Part shown: positions 51,608-60,887 of the stretch, piece after piece
Layout of the letters: every line of letters starts with the position of its first letter
How positions within the stretch are numbered: position 1 is the first letter of the stretch
Assembly (NCBI RefSeq): GCF_008704935.1
Contig: NZ_CP023692.1
Span: forward strand, 2,489,001 to 2,553,000
Reading direction: 5' to 3'
DNA: 64,000 nucleotides
From: Streptomyces vinaceus
GTDB taxonomy: Bacteria; Actinomycetota; Actinomycetes; Streptomycetales; Streptomycetaceae
Translations under genes and position numbers: made by a program
The notes under the pieces: model-generated
Databases searched by the model: none
What the model saw: the letters and a program-made list of their open reading frames with translations, nothing else
What the model was told of the DNA's origin: nothing

Positions 51608-53083
51608 TTGTCACGCCGCGTGCTCCGTACCGTCTGTATCGCCGCCCTGTTCGTGTCGGCCGGGCCGCTCCCCGTCACTCACGCCGGATCCCTGCCCGGC
51701 TTCCTCTCGGAGCCGGCCGCTGCCACGAACCCCCGGACCCGCGCCACGGCAGAATCCCCCGCCCCCCGACACGCCGCCACGAGTGACACCGCCCTGAAGG
51801 AGCTCCGTTCGGCGGGCGTGGACCCCGGCGGTTCGGCGAGTTCCGGGGATGCGGGGGGAAGTCGCCCCGTGGGTGGATCCGGCGTGTCCATGCCCGGCCC
51901 CGCCGGTACCGGGCAGGAGCCCGCCTCGGGGAGTGCCGGCGAGGCGGCGGCCGGGGTGGGGAGTGGGGGTGCGGGGGGCAGCGGGGGTGCGGGGGGCAGC
52001 GGGGCCGTGGCTCAGGGCGGTGGGGCCGAGGCGCTCCAGGGGCTCGGGGTGGGGGAGTTGCTCGCCCGTTTGCAGGGGCTCTACCGGGAGGCCGAAGCCG
52101 CCGCCGAGGGGTACAAGGCCACCGAAGAGGCGCTCAAGGCCGGGCAGGAGGAGGAGGGCCGGCTCAGCGCCGAGCTCGCGAAGGCCCGTACCGCCCTCGG
52201 CGCCGAGAAGGCCGCCGCCGGCCGGGTGGCCCGGGCCCAGTACCAGGGTGTCGGCGGCTTCTCCCCGTACGCCCGCATGCTGCTCACCGGCGACCCCCGG
52301 GGCGCCCAGGACCAGCGGCGGCTCGCCGCCCGTGAGGGCGCCCGCCGGGCCGGGGTGCTGGCCCGCCTCACCCGTACCGAGCGCCGCGCCGACCTCCTCG
52401 CCACCGCCGCCCGCAAGTCCCTCGACGCCCGGCAGACGCTGACCGCACAGCGCATGCGGAACAAACAGCAGGTCGACCTCAAGCTCAAGCAGGTCGAGCG
52501 GGTCCTCGCCTCGCTCACCCCCGACCAGCTCACCCGGCTCGGCACCCGCGAGGCCGCGAACACCGCTGCCGCCCAGCGCGAGCTGCTGGAATCCGGCCGG
52601 CTCGCCGCCACCCCCCGTACGCCCACGGCCGCCGGCGGGGCCGCGCTGACCTACGCCACCGAGCAGATCGGCAAACCGTACGTCTGGGGCGCCGAGGGTC
52701 CGGGGGCCTTCGACTGCTCCGGGCTCACCTCGCAGGCATGGGCGCACGCCGGCCGCTCGATCCCCCGGACCAGCCAGGAGCAGTGGGCGCAGCTTCCCAA
52801 GGTGCCCCTGGACGAGCTGCGCCCCGGCGATCTGGTGGTCTACTTCCCCACCGCCACCCACGTGGCCCTGTACGTCGGCGACGGCAAGGTGATCCAGGCC
52901 CCCCGCCCCGGCGCGAAGGTCAAGGTGTCCCCCATCGCCGCGAACCCGCTGCTCGGCGCCGTACGGCCCGATCCCGGCGCGGCTCCGCTCGCCGAGTTCA
53001 CCGCCCCGTCGCTTCCCGACGGCGAGGCCGGCGACGACACCGGCTACTCGGCCACCGAAGCGCCCGCGACCTCCGCCAGGTAG
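51608..53083 (+). CDS. secreted NlpC/P60 peptidoglycan hydrolase
   Basis: 491 residues starting at TTG 51608, with GGAGGTG 7 nt upstream. A signal peptide (RRVLRTVCIAALFVSAGPLP) is followed by a Gly/Ser/Ala linker, a coiled coil (about 150-345, YREAEAAAEGYKATEEALKA, KQQVDLKLKQVERVLASLTP) and an NlpC/P60 domain at about 355-460. Catalytic Cys is in FDCSGLTSQAWAHAG and His in THVALYVGDGKVI. Likely a RipA-like D,L-endopeptidase. Its last 40 nt overlap the convergent flavoprotein gene. Confidence 0.88.
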   Translation: MSRRVLRTVCIAALFVSAGPLPVTHAGSLPGFLSEPAAATNPRTRATAESPAPRHAATSDTALKELRSAGVDPGGSASSGDAGGSRPVGGSGVSMPGPAGTGQEPASGSAGEAAAGVGSGGAGGSGGAGGSGAVAQGGGAEALQGLGVGELLARLQGLYREAEAAAEGYKATEEALKAGQEEEGRLSAELAKARTALGAEKAAAGRVARAQYQGVGGFSPYARMLLTGDPRGAQDQRRLAAREGARRAGVLARLTRTERRADLLATAARKSLDARQTLTAQRMRNKQQVDLKLKQVERVLASLTPDQLTRLGTREAANTAAAQRELLESGRLAATPRTPTAAGGAALTYATEQIGKPYVWGAEGPGAFDCSGLTSQAWAHAGRSIPRTSQEQWAQLPKVPLDELRPGDLVVYFPTATHVALYVGDGKVIQAPRPGAKVKVSPIAANPLLGAVRPDPGAAPLAEFTAPSLPDGEAGDDTGYSATEAPATSAR

Positions 53084-54294
53084 TCCTCCACGTCCTGCGC
53101 GTCGTAGAAGTACCCGTCGAAGTCGGCCGGCTGGTCGTAGCCGTTGGCGAATCGATCCGCCACCGCCTGGAACCGCCCGGCCGCGCCGATCAGCTTCCGC
53201 ACGTGTTCCGGCAGGCCGCCCAGCATCGCGTTCGTCCACTGGGTCACCGGCTTGCCCGTCGTGAACCAGAACCTGTCGAACGTCGCCTTCATCCACGCCT
53301 CGTCGAACGGCTTGTCCCCGTGCATGAGGATCGACGACAGGTACGAGGCCGCGCACTTCGCGGCCGCGTTCGAGCCCTGGCTGGTGATCGGGTCGTTCGC
53401 GACGACCACGTCCGCGACGCCGAGCACGAGCCCGCCGCCCGGGAGCCGCCCGATCGGGTTGCGGACGACCGGCGGGTACCGGCCGGCCAGCACGGCGCCC
53501 GCGTCCGTGAGCTCCGCCTGCGCCGCCCGCGCGTACTCCCAGGGCGTGAAGGTCCTCATCAGCTCCAGCGTCAGCGCGAGGTGCTCCCCCGGCTCCCGCA
53601 CGCCCTTGAAGGCGTCCAGCGGACCGCCCGGAACGCCCTCCCAGAACAGGACGTCCGCCCGCCCCGACGTCGTCAGCGTCGGCATGACGAACAGCTCGCC
53701 CACGCCCCGCACCAGGTTGCAGCGCACCGCCTCCGTCCCCGGGTGCTCCGGGCGCGGCTCCAGCCCGTGCACGTACGAGACGGCCAGCGTGCGCTGCGGC
53801 GCCTCGTACGGGGAGCGGGCCGCGTCCCGCCCGAACAGCGACACCAGCTCTCCCTTGCCCGCCGCGACCAGCACCAGGTCGTAGGTACGGGAGAAGAAGT
53901 CCAGGTCGGCGACGGACGCGCCGTGGACCACCAGCTGTCCGCCGCGCTGTACGAAGACGTCCAGCCAGCCCGCCATCTTCACCCGCTGGTCGACGGACTG
54001 CGCGTACGCCTTGAGGCGGCCGAGCCAGTCGATCGGGCGCGAACCGTCCCCGGCCGCCACCGAGAAGCCCAGGCCCTCGATCCGCGGCGCCTGGCGCTCC
54101 CAGAAGTTCAGGGCGAGGTCGCGCTCGTGGCGCAGCGCCGAGTCGAACATGACCTGCGTGGACATGACCCGCCCGGTGCGGATCTCGTCCGCGGTCCGGT
54201 TGGACATGAGGGTGATCTCGTACCCCTTGGCCTGGAGGCCGAGGGCGAGCTGGAGGCCCGACTGGCCGGCCCCCACGACGAGTATCTTGCGCAT
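53044..54294 (-). CDS. styrene-monooxygenase-like FAD protein (StyA family)
   Basis: 416 residues. FAD motif VVGAGQSGLQLALGLQAKGYE (residues 6-24, read in part) and the MSNRTADEIRTGRVMST stretch are typical of StyA-like epoxidases. Others are FGRDAARSPYEAPQR and LVLGVADVVVANDPITSQGSN (FAD side). No StyB-like reductase is adjacent. It is 47 nt downstream of the conservon on the same strand, where several streptomycete conservons carry a P450, so it may be a conservon effector. Its end overlaps the NlpC/P60 end by 40 nt. Confidence 0.8.
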   Translation of the reverse strand: MRKILVVGAGQSGLQLALGLQAKGYEITLMSNRTADEIRTGRVMSTQVMFDSALRHERDLALNFWERQAPRIEGLGFSVAAGDGSRPIDWLGRLKAYAQSVDQRVKMAGWLDVFVQRGGQLVVHGASVADLDFFSRTYDLVLVAAGKGELVSLFGRDAARSPYEAPQRTLAVSYVHGLEPRPEHPGTEAVRCNLVRGVGELFVMPTLTTSGRADVLFWEGVPGGPLDAFKGVREPGEHLALTLELMRTFTPWEYARAAQAELTDAGAVLAGRYPPVVRNPIGRLPGGGLVLGVADVVVANDPITSQGSNAAAKCAASYLSSILMHGDKPFDEAWMKATFDRFWFTTGKPVTQWTNAMLGGLPEHVRKLIGAAGRFQAVADRFANGYDQPADFDGYFYDAQDVEDYLAEVAGASVAE

Positions 54295-54341
54295 CTCACG
54301 TTCTCGATTCGGGTGTCCGGTGGGGCAGTTCTGCGGCGGTT

Positions 54342-54992
54342 CTAGGCTTCGGGCGTCTCGTCCAGCGCGTGGCCCACCAGGGTGAGCAGGGACTCGACGA
54401 CCGTGTCCCGGCGCCGCGCGTCCATGATCAGGACCGGTACGTGGGGGCCGATGGTCAGCGCCTCGCGCACGTCCTCGGGTTCGTACGCGTGCGAGCCCTC
54501 GAAGTGGTTCACGGCGACGGCGTACGGGAGCCCGCAGCTCTCGAAGTAGTCGAGCGCCGGGAAGCAGTCGCGCAGCCTGCGCGTGTCGGCCAGGACGATG
54601 CCGCCGATCGCGCCGCGCACCAGGTCGTCCCACATGAACCAGAACCGCTCCTGGCCCGGGGTCCCGTACACGTACAGCACGAGGTCGTCGTCGAGGGTGA
54701 TGCGGCCGAAGTCCATGGCGACGGTCGTGGTGCTCTTGTCCGGCGTGCCGGACAGGTCGTCCACCGGGACGCTGGCCTGCGTCATCACCGCCTCGGTGCG
54801 CAGCGGGGTGATCTCGGAGACGGAGGACACGAAGGTGGTCTTGCCGACGCCGAAGCCGCCCGCGACCAGCACCTTGACGGCGACGGGAGCGCGGGAGCGG
54901 TCGTACTGCCAGGGCTGGACGGGCTCGTCCGCCAGGGCCTCGGCGTAGGAGGGCGGCGCGCCGGCGGGCGGGTCAGAGACGGCGAAGACCAC
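54342..54992 (-). CDS. cvnD: conservon GTPase (CvnD)
   Basis: 216 residues, small Ras/MglA-like GTPase. P-loop GGFGVGKTTF (about 45-54), TPGQERFW (switch II), and AVNHFEG in place of NKxD. The GTG at 54992 overlaps the CvnC stop by 20 nt. CvnD is thought to switch with CvnB and CvnC downstream of the CvnA sensor. Confidence 0.9.
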   Translation of the reverse strand: MVFAVSDPPAGAPPSYAEALADEPVQPWQYDRSRAPVAVKVLVAGGFGVGKTTFVSSVSEITPLRTEAVMTQASVPVDDLSGTPDKSTTTVAMDFGRITLDDDLVLYVYGTPGQERFWFMWDDLVRGAIGGIVLADTRRLRDCFPALDYFESCGLPYAVAVNHFEGSHAYEPEDVREALTIGPHVPVLIMDARRRDTVVESLLTLVGHALDETPEA

Positions 54993-55443
54993 TGAGCACC
55001 CTTTCCAGCAGCGCGCGTTCGGGGCGGCCGGGGCCGTGCCCGGTCCCGTAGACGCGTATCCGCCCCTGGTCGGCGAGGTCGCTGACCAGGACGCGGACCA
55101 CCCCGAGGGGCAGTTTCAGCAACGCGGATATCTCGGCGATGGTGCGCATGCGGCGGCAGACCTCGACGATGGCGGGCATCTCGGGCATGCGGTCCTCGGG
55201 CTCGGGCCGCCGGGGCTCCGACGCCCGGGTGTCGCAGGCGGCGACGAACGTCTCCACGTGCAGGATCTGCGCGAAGCGGGTGCGTCCGCCCGTGAGGGAG
55301 TACGGGCGGACGCGGGCGGGCCGGCGGTCGGCCCCGCGTATCGGCAGCCGGTCGGACGCGGACGCCTCACCCGAAGCGGACGCGGACGCCGCCGGGGGCG
55401 ACGCCGGCTCCGACTCCGCCGACGCCGGGGCCGTACTCCTCAC
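54973..55443 (-). CDS. cvnC: conservon DUF742 protein (CvnC)
   Basis: 156 residues. A Ser/Ala/Asp-rich N-terminus (1-40) precedes the DUF742 domain with VRPYSLTGGRTRFAQILHVE, then ALLKLPLGVVRVLVSDLADQ and GRIRVYGTGHG, a winged-helix-like fold. The GTG start sits in the CvnB stop (GTGA). Confidence 0.88.
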   Translation of the reverse strand: MRSTAPASAESEPASPPAASASASGEASASDRLPIRGADRRPARVRPYSLTGGRTRFAQILHVETFVAACDTRASEPRRPEPEDRMPEMPAIVEVCRRMRTIAEISALLKLPLGVVRVLVSDLADQGRIRVYGTGHGPGRPERALLERVLSGLRRL

Positions 55444-55943
55444 GGGGTCTTCTCCATCGACTGGCGCAGCTCGCTGCGGACTTCGGGGGTCAGGACGTGG
55501 CCGGCCCGGCCCACGAACAGGGCCATGTGGTACGCCACCACGCTCATGTCGCAGTCGGGGGTGGCGTGCACGCCGAGCAGCGAGCCGTCGCTGATGGCCA
55601 TGACGAAGACGGAGCCGTGCTCCATCGCCACCATCGTCTGCTTGACCGCCCCGCCCTCCATCAGCTCGGCGGCGCCCGTGGTGAGGCTGCCGAGCCCGGA
55701 GACGATGGTGGCCAGGTCGGCGGAGGCACCGCGCGGGCCCTTGGTGCGCGCGGGGCCCTCGCCGGAGGGGGCGGCGGCCGCGGAGGCGGCCGCTCCGCCG
55801 GGGTCCGAGGACAGCAGCAGGAGCCCGTCCGAGGACACGACGGCGACGGAGTTGACGCCGGGCACCTCCTCGACCAGGTCGGTCAGCAGCCACTGCAGGT
55901 TGCGGGCCTGGGTGCTCAGTCCGTACGTACTGGGCGCGGTCAT
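55440..55943 (-). CDS. cvnB: conservon roadblock/LC7 protein (CvnB)
   Basis: 167 residues, roadblock/LC7 fold: LQWLLTDLVEEVPGVNSVAV, SSDGLLLLSS, then TIVSGLGSLTTGAAELMEGG and MEHGSVFVMAISDGSLLGV. It is a GTPase partner (GAP-like) in conservons. A Ser/Pro/Ala insert (about 48-70) lengthens the usual loop. It overlaps CvnA by 4 nt. Confidence 0.9.
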   Translation of the reverse strand: MTAPSTYGLSTQARNLQWLLTDLVEEVPGVNSVAVVSSDGLLLLSSDPGGAAASAAAAPSGEGPARTKGPRGASADLATIVSGLGSLTTGAAELMEGGAVKQTMVAMEHGSVFVMAISDGSLLGVHATPDCDMSVVAYHMALFVGRAGHVLTPEVRSELRQSMEKTP

Positions 55944-58900
55944 GTGCGTGCCTCCTGTGCGGTGTCCCCCTGGTCGGTGTCCTGTGCGAGTTCGGCGGCC
56001 ACGACGCGCCGTCCGTCCCGCGTCCCCTGGTAGAAGCCGCCGAGCCGGCGGCGCAGCTCTTCCGCGTCGACGCGGCGCGGCGGCCGGGGCGGTGCCGCCT
56101 CGGGGCGCGGCGCGGCCACCGTGCGCGGGGTCCGCTTGGGCAGCCCCTTGTCGGTGACGGCCGCCGTCTCCGGTCCGGCGTCGGGGTGGCTGCCCTGGCG
56201 GGGGACCCAGTCGGCCCCGTCGGGCGCGTGCCGGTGGGGCTCCGCCGGGCCGTCGGGGGCGACGGCGGGGGCGGACCGCCCGGGCAGCGGCAGGCCTGCT
56301 TCCGGTACGTCGACCCGCGGGCCGGCATCGGGCAGCGGCTCGGGGGACGCCGGGTCGGGGCCGGGCTCCGCGAAGGCGTCCGGTCCCGTGTCGGGGACGA
56401 CGCGCGCGAGGAGTTCCTCGCCGGGGCCGGGCTCGCCCGGCGCCGCTCCGGCGCTGCCGGCCGCGGTGAACACCTGGTCGGCGGGCGGCAGCTCCGGCTC
56501 GTCCGCCGGGGCGGCGTCCGGCACGACCCGGGCCAGGAGCTCCTCGGCGGGCTCGCCGAAGCCGTGCCCGGCGGTGAACACCTGGTCGGCGGGTGGCAGC
56601 GGGCCGTCCGCGCCCGGGCCGTACGCCTGCGCGTCCGGCTCCAGCCCGCCGGCCAGGTCGGGGCCGAGCACCGGCTCGGGGGCCGGGGTCGCGTGCGGGA
56701 CGGGCGTCTCGTCGGCGGTGTCCGGCGCCGCCGGGTCCCATTCCATGCTCCGCAGGAGCTCCGCGTCCGCCTCCGGGCCCGGGTCCCGGAAGGGCTCGGC
56801 GGCCGGGGCGGGCTCGGCGGGCTGGGCCGGCTCGGCGGGCTCCGCGGCCGGTGCGGGCTGCGCCGAGGCCTCGGCCTCCCGCTCCACCGCCGGGGGCTGC
56901 GGCAGTCTGCGGCCGGGGATCGTGTTCTCGTTCGCCTCCGCGATCACACCCGGCAGCCGCAGCTCCGGCACGCCCTGTGCCGGCTTCGCGTAGGTGTGCA
57001 CCGGCGAGCTCGGCGGCGTCGTCGGCAGCAGCGTGGCCGGGACGACCACGAGGGCCTCGGTGCCCGCGTGGGTGCCGGGGCGCAGTTCGGCCGTGACCCC
57101 GTGCCGGGCCGCGAGGCGGCCCGCCACGTACAGGCCGAGGCCGAGGCCGTGTTCGGACTCCGGCTCCTCGTCGTAGGCCTCCGGCGTGGCCAGGCGGGCG
57201 TTCAGCGCCTCCAGCCGGTCTCCGGTGACCCCGATGCCCTCGTCCACGACGGACAGCACCACGTCGCCCGAGTCGAGCAGCCATCCGGAGACCCGCACCT
57301 TGGCCTCGGGCGGCGAGAACGCCGTCGCGTTCTCCAGCAGTTCGGCGAGCACGTGCGAGATGTCGTCCGCCGCGTGCCCCGCGACCTGCGTGAACGGCGG
57401 CAGCGCCGCCAGGTCGACGCGCTCGTAGCGCTCTATCTCGCTGACCGCGGCCCGCATCACGTCGACCAGCGGGACGGGCGCGGACCCGGCGCCGTGACCG
57501 TGCTCCTGGCCGGCCAGGACCAGCAGGTTCTCGTTGTGGCGGCGCATGACCGTCGCCAGGTGGTCCAGCTTGAACAGGGTCGCCAGCCGGTCCGGGTCCT
57601 GCTCCTTGGACTCCAGCTCCTCGATGACCTGGAGCTGGCGCTCCACCAGCCCCAGCGTGCGCAGCGAGAGCGAGACCGAGGTCGTCGACATGATGCGGCG
57701 GTGCTCCTCCAGCCCCGCCCGCAGCTCCGTCAGCTCCTGCTCCAGCGTCTCGCGGGTGGAGGCCAGTTCCCGCTCCAGTGCCTCGCGGGCGGCGGAGAGC
57801 GCCTCGTTGCGGCCGATGAGGCGGCGCCCGTCGGCGTCGAGGCCCGCGATGCGGGTGTGCAGGGAGACGGTCTGGTCGCGGACGGCGTTGAGGTGGCGTA
57901 CGACCTCGGCGAACTCGTCGTTGCGGCCGGTGAAGCGGACGGGCTCGACCGAGCCCTCCGGGGTCGCGAGCCGGGCCGCGCCGCGGCGCAGTACGGACAG
58001 CGGCCGGGTCAGCGAGCGCGCGACGCCGGTCGCGAAGCCGACGGCGACCAGGAACAGCAGGCCGAGGGCGGCGACCAGCATCTCCAGCCGGGTCACGTCG
58101 TCGTCGCGCAGGGTGGCGAGCGCGGTGGCCCGCTGCCCGGCGAGCGTGGCCTCGACGGAGCGCATGCGGTCGATGCGGGCGGTGAGCGGGGGGGCGACGG
58201 CCGCGCCGTCGAGGCGGCGGTCGGCCGTGGACAGCGTGGGCCGCTCGGTGAGCCGCTTGAGGTAGTCGTCGGCCGTCTTGACGTCGGGACCGGTGACGGT
58301 GGCGGCGAGGGTCTGGCGCACGTCGGGGCGCGCGACCCGGTTGAAGTCGTCGAGCGCGGCCTGCTCGCGTACGCGGGCCCGCTGGGCGGCGGTGGTCAGT
58401 TCGTCCACGGCGGCCGTGTTGGAGGACTGCTCGCCGCGGGGGACGGCCAGCGCGGCGAGCAGCAGTCCACGGGTGGCCGAGGCCTGTTCCACGGCCTGGC
58501 CGAGGGGGGCCAGCGGGCGGGTGGTGGCGAGGGCGGCGACGGCGCGCGGCGGGGTCCGCTCGGCGAGCAGGTCGCCGGGCGCGAGGAGTTCCGCGATGAC
58601 GCCCGCGTACGCCTGGTGGGCGGCGAGGGCGGTGCCCTTGCCGTCGACGGCTTCGGCGCGGACGGCCTGGACGCGGCCGAGGGCGCGGGCGAGCGCCTCG
58701 TCGGCCTCGTTCTGGACCTCGGCGAGCTGGCGGTCGGTGAGGGCGGTGCGCTCCTGGACGGGGCCCTTCGCCTGGGCGCCCGGGCGCCCCTTGGCCACGT
58801 ATTCGACGACGGCGTCGCGCTCGTCGCCGAGGAGGTGCGCGAGGGTGAGGGTGTGCTGGGTCTGCTCGGCGAGCGTGACCAGCTGCTGGGAGTCGTTCAG

Positions 58901-59062
58901 TTCCCGTGTCGCGGAGACCACGGCCGGGGCACCGGCCGCGAGGACGGTGAGGCCGGCGACGGCGACGCCGATGACGAGCCTGCTGCGCACGCGGACGGGG
59001 CGTCCTGCGGGGGCGGGTCCGTCGGTGGCGGTGCCGTTCTTCCGAGACCGCTTCTTCTGCAC
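55940..59062 (-). CDS. cvnA: conservon sensor kinase (CvnA)
   Basis: About 1040 residues: membrane helix near 26-48, a nitrate-sensor-like extracytoplasmic helical domain (about 50-305), a second helix (about 310-335), HAMP, a coiled coil with ALEREL and LEQELTEL segments, and an HATPase domain (about 590-700, AELLENATAFSPPEAKVRVS, EHGLGLGLYVAGRLAARHGV). The last 330 residues are Pro/Ala/Glu-rich with repeats such as GEELLARVVPD and PPADQVFTA. GTG 59062 is preferred; TTG 59074 is possible. It heads the four-gene conservon. Confidence 0.88.
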   Translation of the reverse strand: MQKKRSRKNGTATDGPAPAGRPVRVRSRLVIGVAVAGLTVLAAGAPAVVSATRELNDSQQLVTLAEQTQHTLTLAHLLGDERDAVVEYVAKGRPGAQAKGPVQERTALTDRQLAEVQNEADEALARALGRVQAVRAEAVDGKGTALAAHQAYAGVIAELLAPGDLLAERTPPRAVAALATTRPLAPLGQAVEQASATRGLLLAALAVPRGEQSSNTAAVDELTTAAQRARVREQAALDDFNRVARPDVRQTLAATVTGPDVKTADDYLKRLTERPTLSTADRRLDGAAVAPPLTARIDRMRSVEATLAGQRATALATLRDDDVTRLEMLVAALGLLFLVAVGFATGVARSLTRPLSVLRRGAARLATPEGSVEPVRFTGRNDEFAEVVRHLNAVRDQTVSLHTRIAGLDADGRRLIGRNEALSAAREALERELASTRETLEQELTELRAGLEEHRRIMSTTSVSLSLRTLGLVERQLQVIEELESKEQDPDRLATLFKLDHLATVMRRHNENLLVLAGQEHGHGAGSAPVPLVDVMRAAVSEIERYERVDLAALPPFTQVAGHAADDISHVLAELLENATAFSPPEAKVRVSGWLLDSGDVVLSVVDEGIGVTGDRLEALNARLATPEAYDEEPESEHGLGLGLYVAGRLAARHGVTAELRPGTHAGTEALVVVPATLLPTTPPSSPVHTYAKPAQGVPELRLPGVIAEANENTIPGRRLPQPPAVEREAEASAQPAPAAEPAEPAQPAEPAPAAEPFRDPGPEADAELLRSMEWDPAAPDTADETPVPHATPAPEPVLGPDLAGGLEPDAQAYGPGADGPLPPADQVFTAGHGFGEPAEELLARVVPDAAPADEPELPPADQVFTAAGSAGAAPGEPGPGEELLARVVPDTGPDAFAEPGPDPASPEPLPDAGPRVDVPEAGLPLPGRSAPAVAPDGPAEPHRHAPDGADWVPRQGSHPDAGPETAAVTDKGLPKRTPRTVAAPRPEAAPPRPPRRVDAEELRRRLGGFYQGTRDGRRVVAAELAQDTDQGDTAQEART

Positions 59063-59074
59063 CGGTGCTCGCAA

Positions 59075-59461
59075 TCCTGTACGTGTGCTCGTGCTCGTCT
59101 ACTCGTGTGGCCGAGGTAACGGCCGGTCAACAAGTAAACGCCCCCTGCCCCCTCGTACCGCCTCAGACCTTTGCAGTGTGTTGGGGAGAGAGCCCGACAT
59201 CGCCCACCCGGCCACTCGAACGAGTGAACATCACGGATGAGTTGGCGACCAACTCGGCGGTGCGCCTTCAGGGCGCCGTCATGGACGGGTGGTTGAAAGA
59301 TCGGTGAGGGCTTTGGCACTATGCCCGCCCACATCCCCGGCGGGGCGGCTCCAGGCCCTGTCGGCCGGGGCGGCAGGGCGCGGGGGACGGACCCCAGATT
59401 GGTACGGACTTTTCATATCGGCGCCCCCGCCCCGGCGGGGCGGGGCGGGCAGAATGTCCGT
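59075..59461. other. divergent promoter region of conservon and PP2C-like gene
   Basis: About 390 nt without a coding-like frame. It contains GC-rich inverted repeats near 59425-59450 (GCCCCGGCGGGGC) close to the PP2C-like gene. No consensus -35/-10 pair stands out. Confidence 0.4.
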
Positions 59462-60235
59462 ATGCGCATCGACCTCGCCTCGGCCCCCGGCCACCCGGAA
59501 CGCCCCAACGAGGACTGGCTATCGGCGGCGATACCCGCCGCGGGCGGCGGCGTCCTGGTCGCCCTGGACGGGGTCACCCCGCCGAGCGGTGAGGTGGGCT
59601 GTTCGCACGGCGTGCCCTGGTTCGCGGCCCGGCTCGGCGGCCGGCTGACCGAACTGTCCGGATCGCGGCGGGACATGCCGCTGGGCCGGATCCTGGCCGA
59701 GTCCATCCGCGACACCGCGGACGCGCACCGCGAAACCTGTGACCTTTCTCACGTACGGACCCCGCAGGCGACCGTGGTGATGGCGCGGTGGGACGAGGCC
59801 TACGTGGAGCACCTCGTGCTCTCGGATTCCGTACTGCTCCTCGAAGCGCCCGGCGGTGAGGTGACGCCGGTGCTCGACGACCGGCTGGACCGGATCCCGC
59901 GCGAACTGCTGCGGACGGCCGCCTCGGCGGACGCGCTGCGCAACGCGGAGGGCGGTTTCTTCACGGCGGCGGCGGACCCGGGGGTCGCGGCGCGGGCGGT
60001 GACGGGCCGGACCCCGCGCGAACGGGTCCGGGCGCTGGCGGCGCTCACCGACGGGGCGAGCCGGTGGACGGACACGTTCGGGGAGGGCGACTGGGCGCAG
60101 TGCCTGGCGGTGCTCCGCAAGGAGGGCGCGCAGTCCCTGATTTCCCGGGTCCGCACCCTGGAGTCGGACCCGGCCCGCGCGCACGGGCGCGGCAAACGCC
60201 ACGACGACGCGTCGGCGGCCTACGCGGAGCTGTAG
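59462..60235 (+). CDS. PP2C-like phosphatase domain protein
   Basis: 257 residues following the PP2C layout: RPNEDWL at the start, VALDGV, QATVVMARWDEAYVEHLVLS with LSDSVLLL, LTDGASRW, and a terminal KRHDDASAAY carrying a metal-binding Asp. The canonical GGH segment after DG is replaced by TPPSGEVGCSH, so the metal site may be altered. ATG 59462 is used without a clear ribosome-binding site; the transcript may be near-leaderless. It could be a degenerate member rather than an active phosphatase. Confidence 0.65.
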   Translation: MRIDLASAPGHPERPNEDWLSAAIPAAGGGVLVALDGVTPPSGEVGCSHGVPWFAARLGGRLTELSGSRRDMPLGRILAESIRDTADAHRETCDLSHVRTPQATVVMARWDEAYVEHLVLSDSVLLLEAPGGEVTPVLDDRLDRIPRELLRTAASADALRNAEGGFFTAAADPGVAARAVTGRTPRERVRALAALTDGASRWTDTFGEGDWAQCLAVLRKEGAQSLISRVRTLESDPARAHGRGKRHDDASAAYAEL

Positions 60236-60238
60236 CGA

Positions 60239-60691
60239 CTACTCCTCGCCCTGGTTCAACTGGTTCAGGAGCCGGGCGAGTTCGGCCACTTCGCCCCGGT
60301 CCCAGTCGGCGAGCTTGCGCATGTACTGCTCGCGCCGGGCCCCCCGTACGCGCAGGAACCGCTCCCGGCCCTCGTCCGTGAGGCCGACCAGGAAGGCCCG
60401 GCCGTCGGCGGGGTCCGGTTCGCGCGCCACCAGCCCCAGCAGCTCCAGGGCCCGCAGCTGGCGGCTCATGGTGGCCTTGCCGACGCCGAAGTAGGCGGCG
60501 AGCTCGGTGGCCCGCTGCCGGCCCGCCGCCTCCAGCCGCACGAGCAGCCCGTACGCCGCGGGCTCCAGCTCGGGGTGGAGCGCGCGGGCCATCTCCCCGG
60601 ACGAGGCCCTGGCGCGCCGGAGGAAGACGGACAGCTCCCGCTCCAGGGCGAGGAACTCCTGGTCTTCGCTTCCGTGCACGTCCGCTCCCAT
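60239..60691 (-). CDS. MarR-family regulator
   Basis: 150 residues. The winged helix is at about 50-110 (ATELAAYFGVGKATMSRQLR, REPDPADGRAFLVGLTDEGR), with helical ends for dimerisation. It is separated from lon by a terminator and is convergent with the PP2C-like gene, 3 nt apart. Target unknown. Confidence 0.9.
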   Translation of the reverse strand: MGADVHGSEDQEFLALERELSVFLRRARASSGEMARALHPELEPAAYGLLVRLEAAGRQRATELAAYFGVGKATMSRQLRALELLGLVAREPDPADGRAFLVGLTDEGRERFLRVRGARREQYMRKLADWDRGEVAELARLLNQLNQGEE

Positions 60692-60774
60692 CGGTGGTGT
60701 CCTGAGGCACCAGTATTTCGCAGCCCCCCGGCGGTGGCGGCGAGACCCCGCCGCACCGGTCCTCCGGGGAAAAC

Positions 60775-60824
60775 GGCGAAGCCGGCCCCCCGGGACCCGA
60801 TGGGTCCGGGGGGCCGGCTTCGCC
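60775..60824. terminator. long hairpin downstream of lon
   Basis: Arms of about 24 bp with one bulged G and a 3-nt loop (GCCGGCCCCCCGG and its complement as core), between the lon stop (60888, minus strand) and the MarR start at 60691. Typical strong terminator. Confidence 0.8.
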
Positions 60825-60887
60825 GCCGGCGGGACGGGTCGGCGCGGCCGGTCCGCGGGACCGGCCGACGACCGGTCAGGCGGCCGG

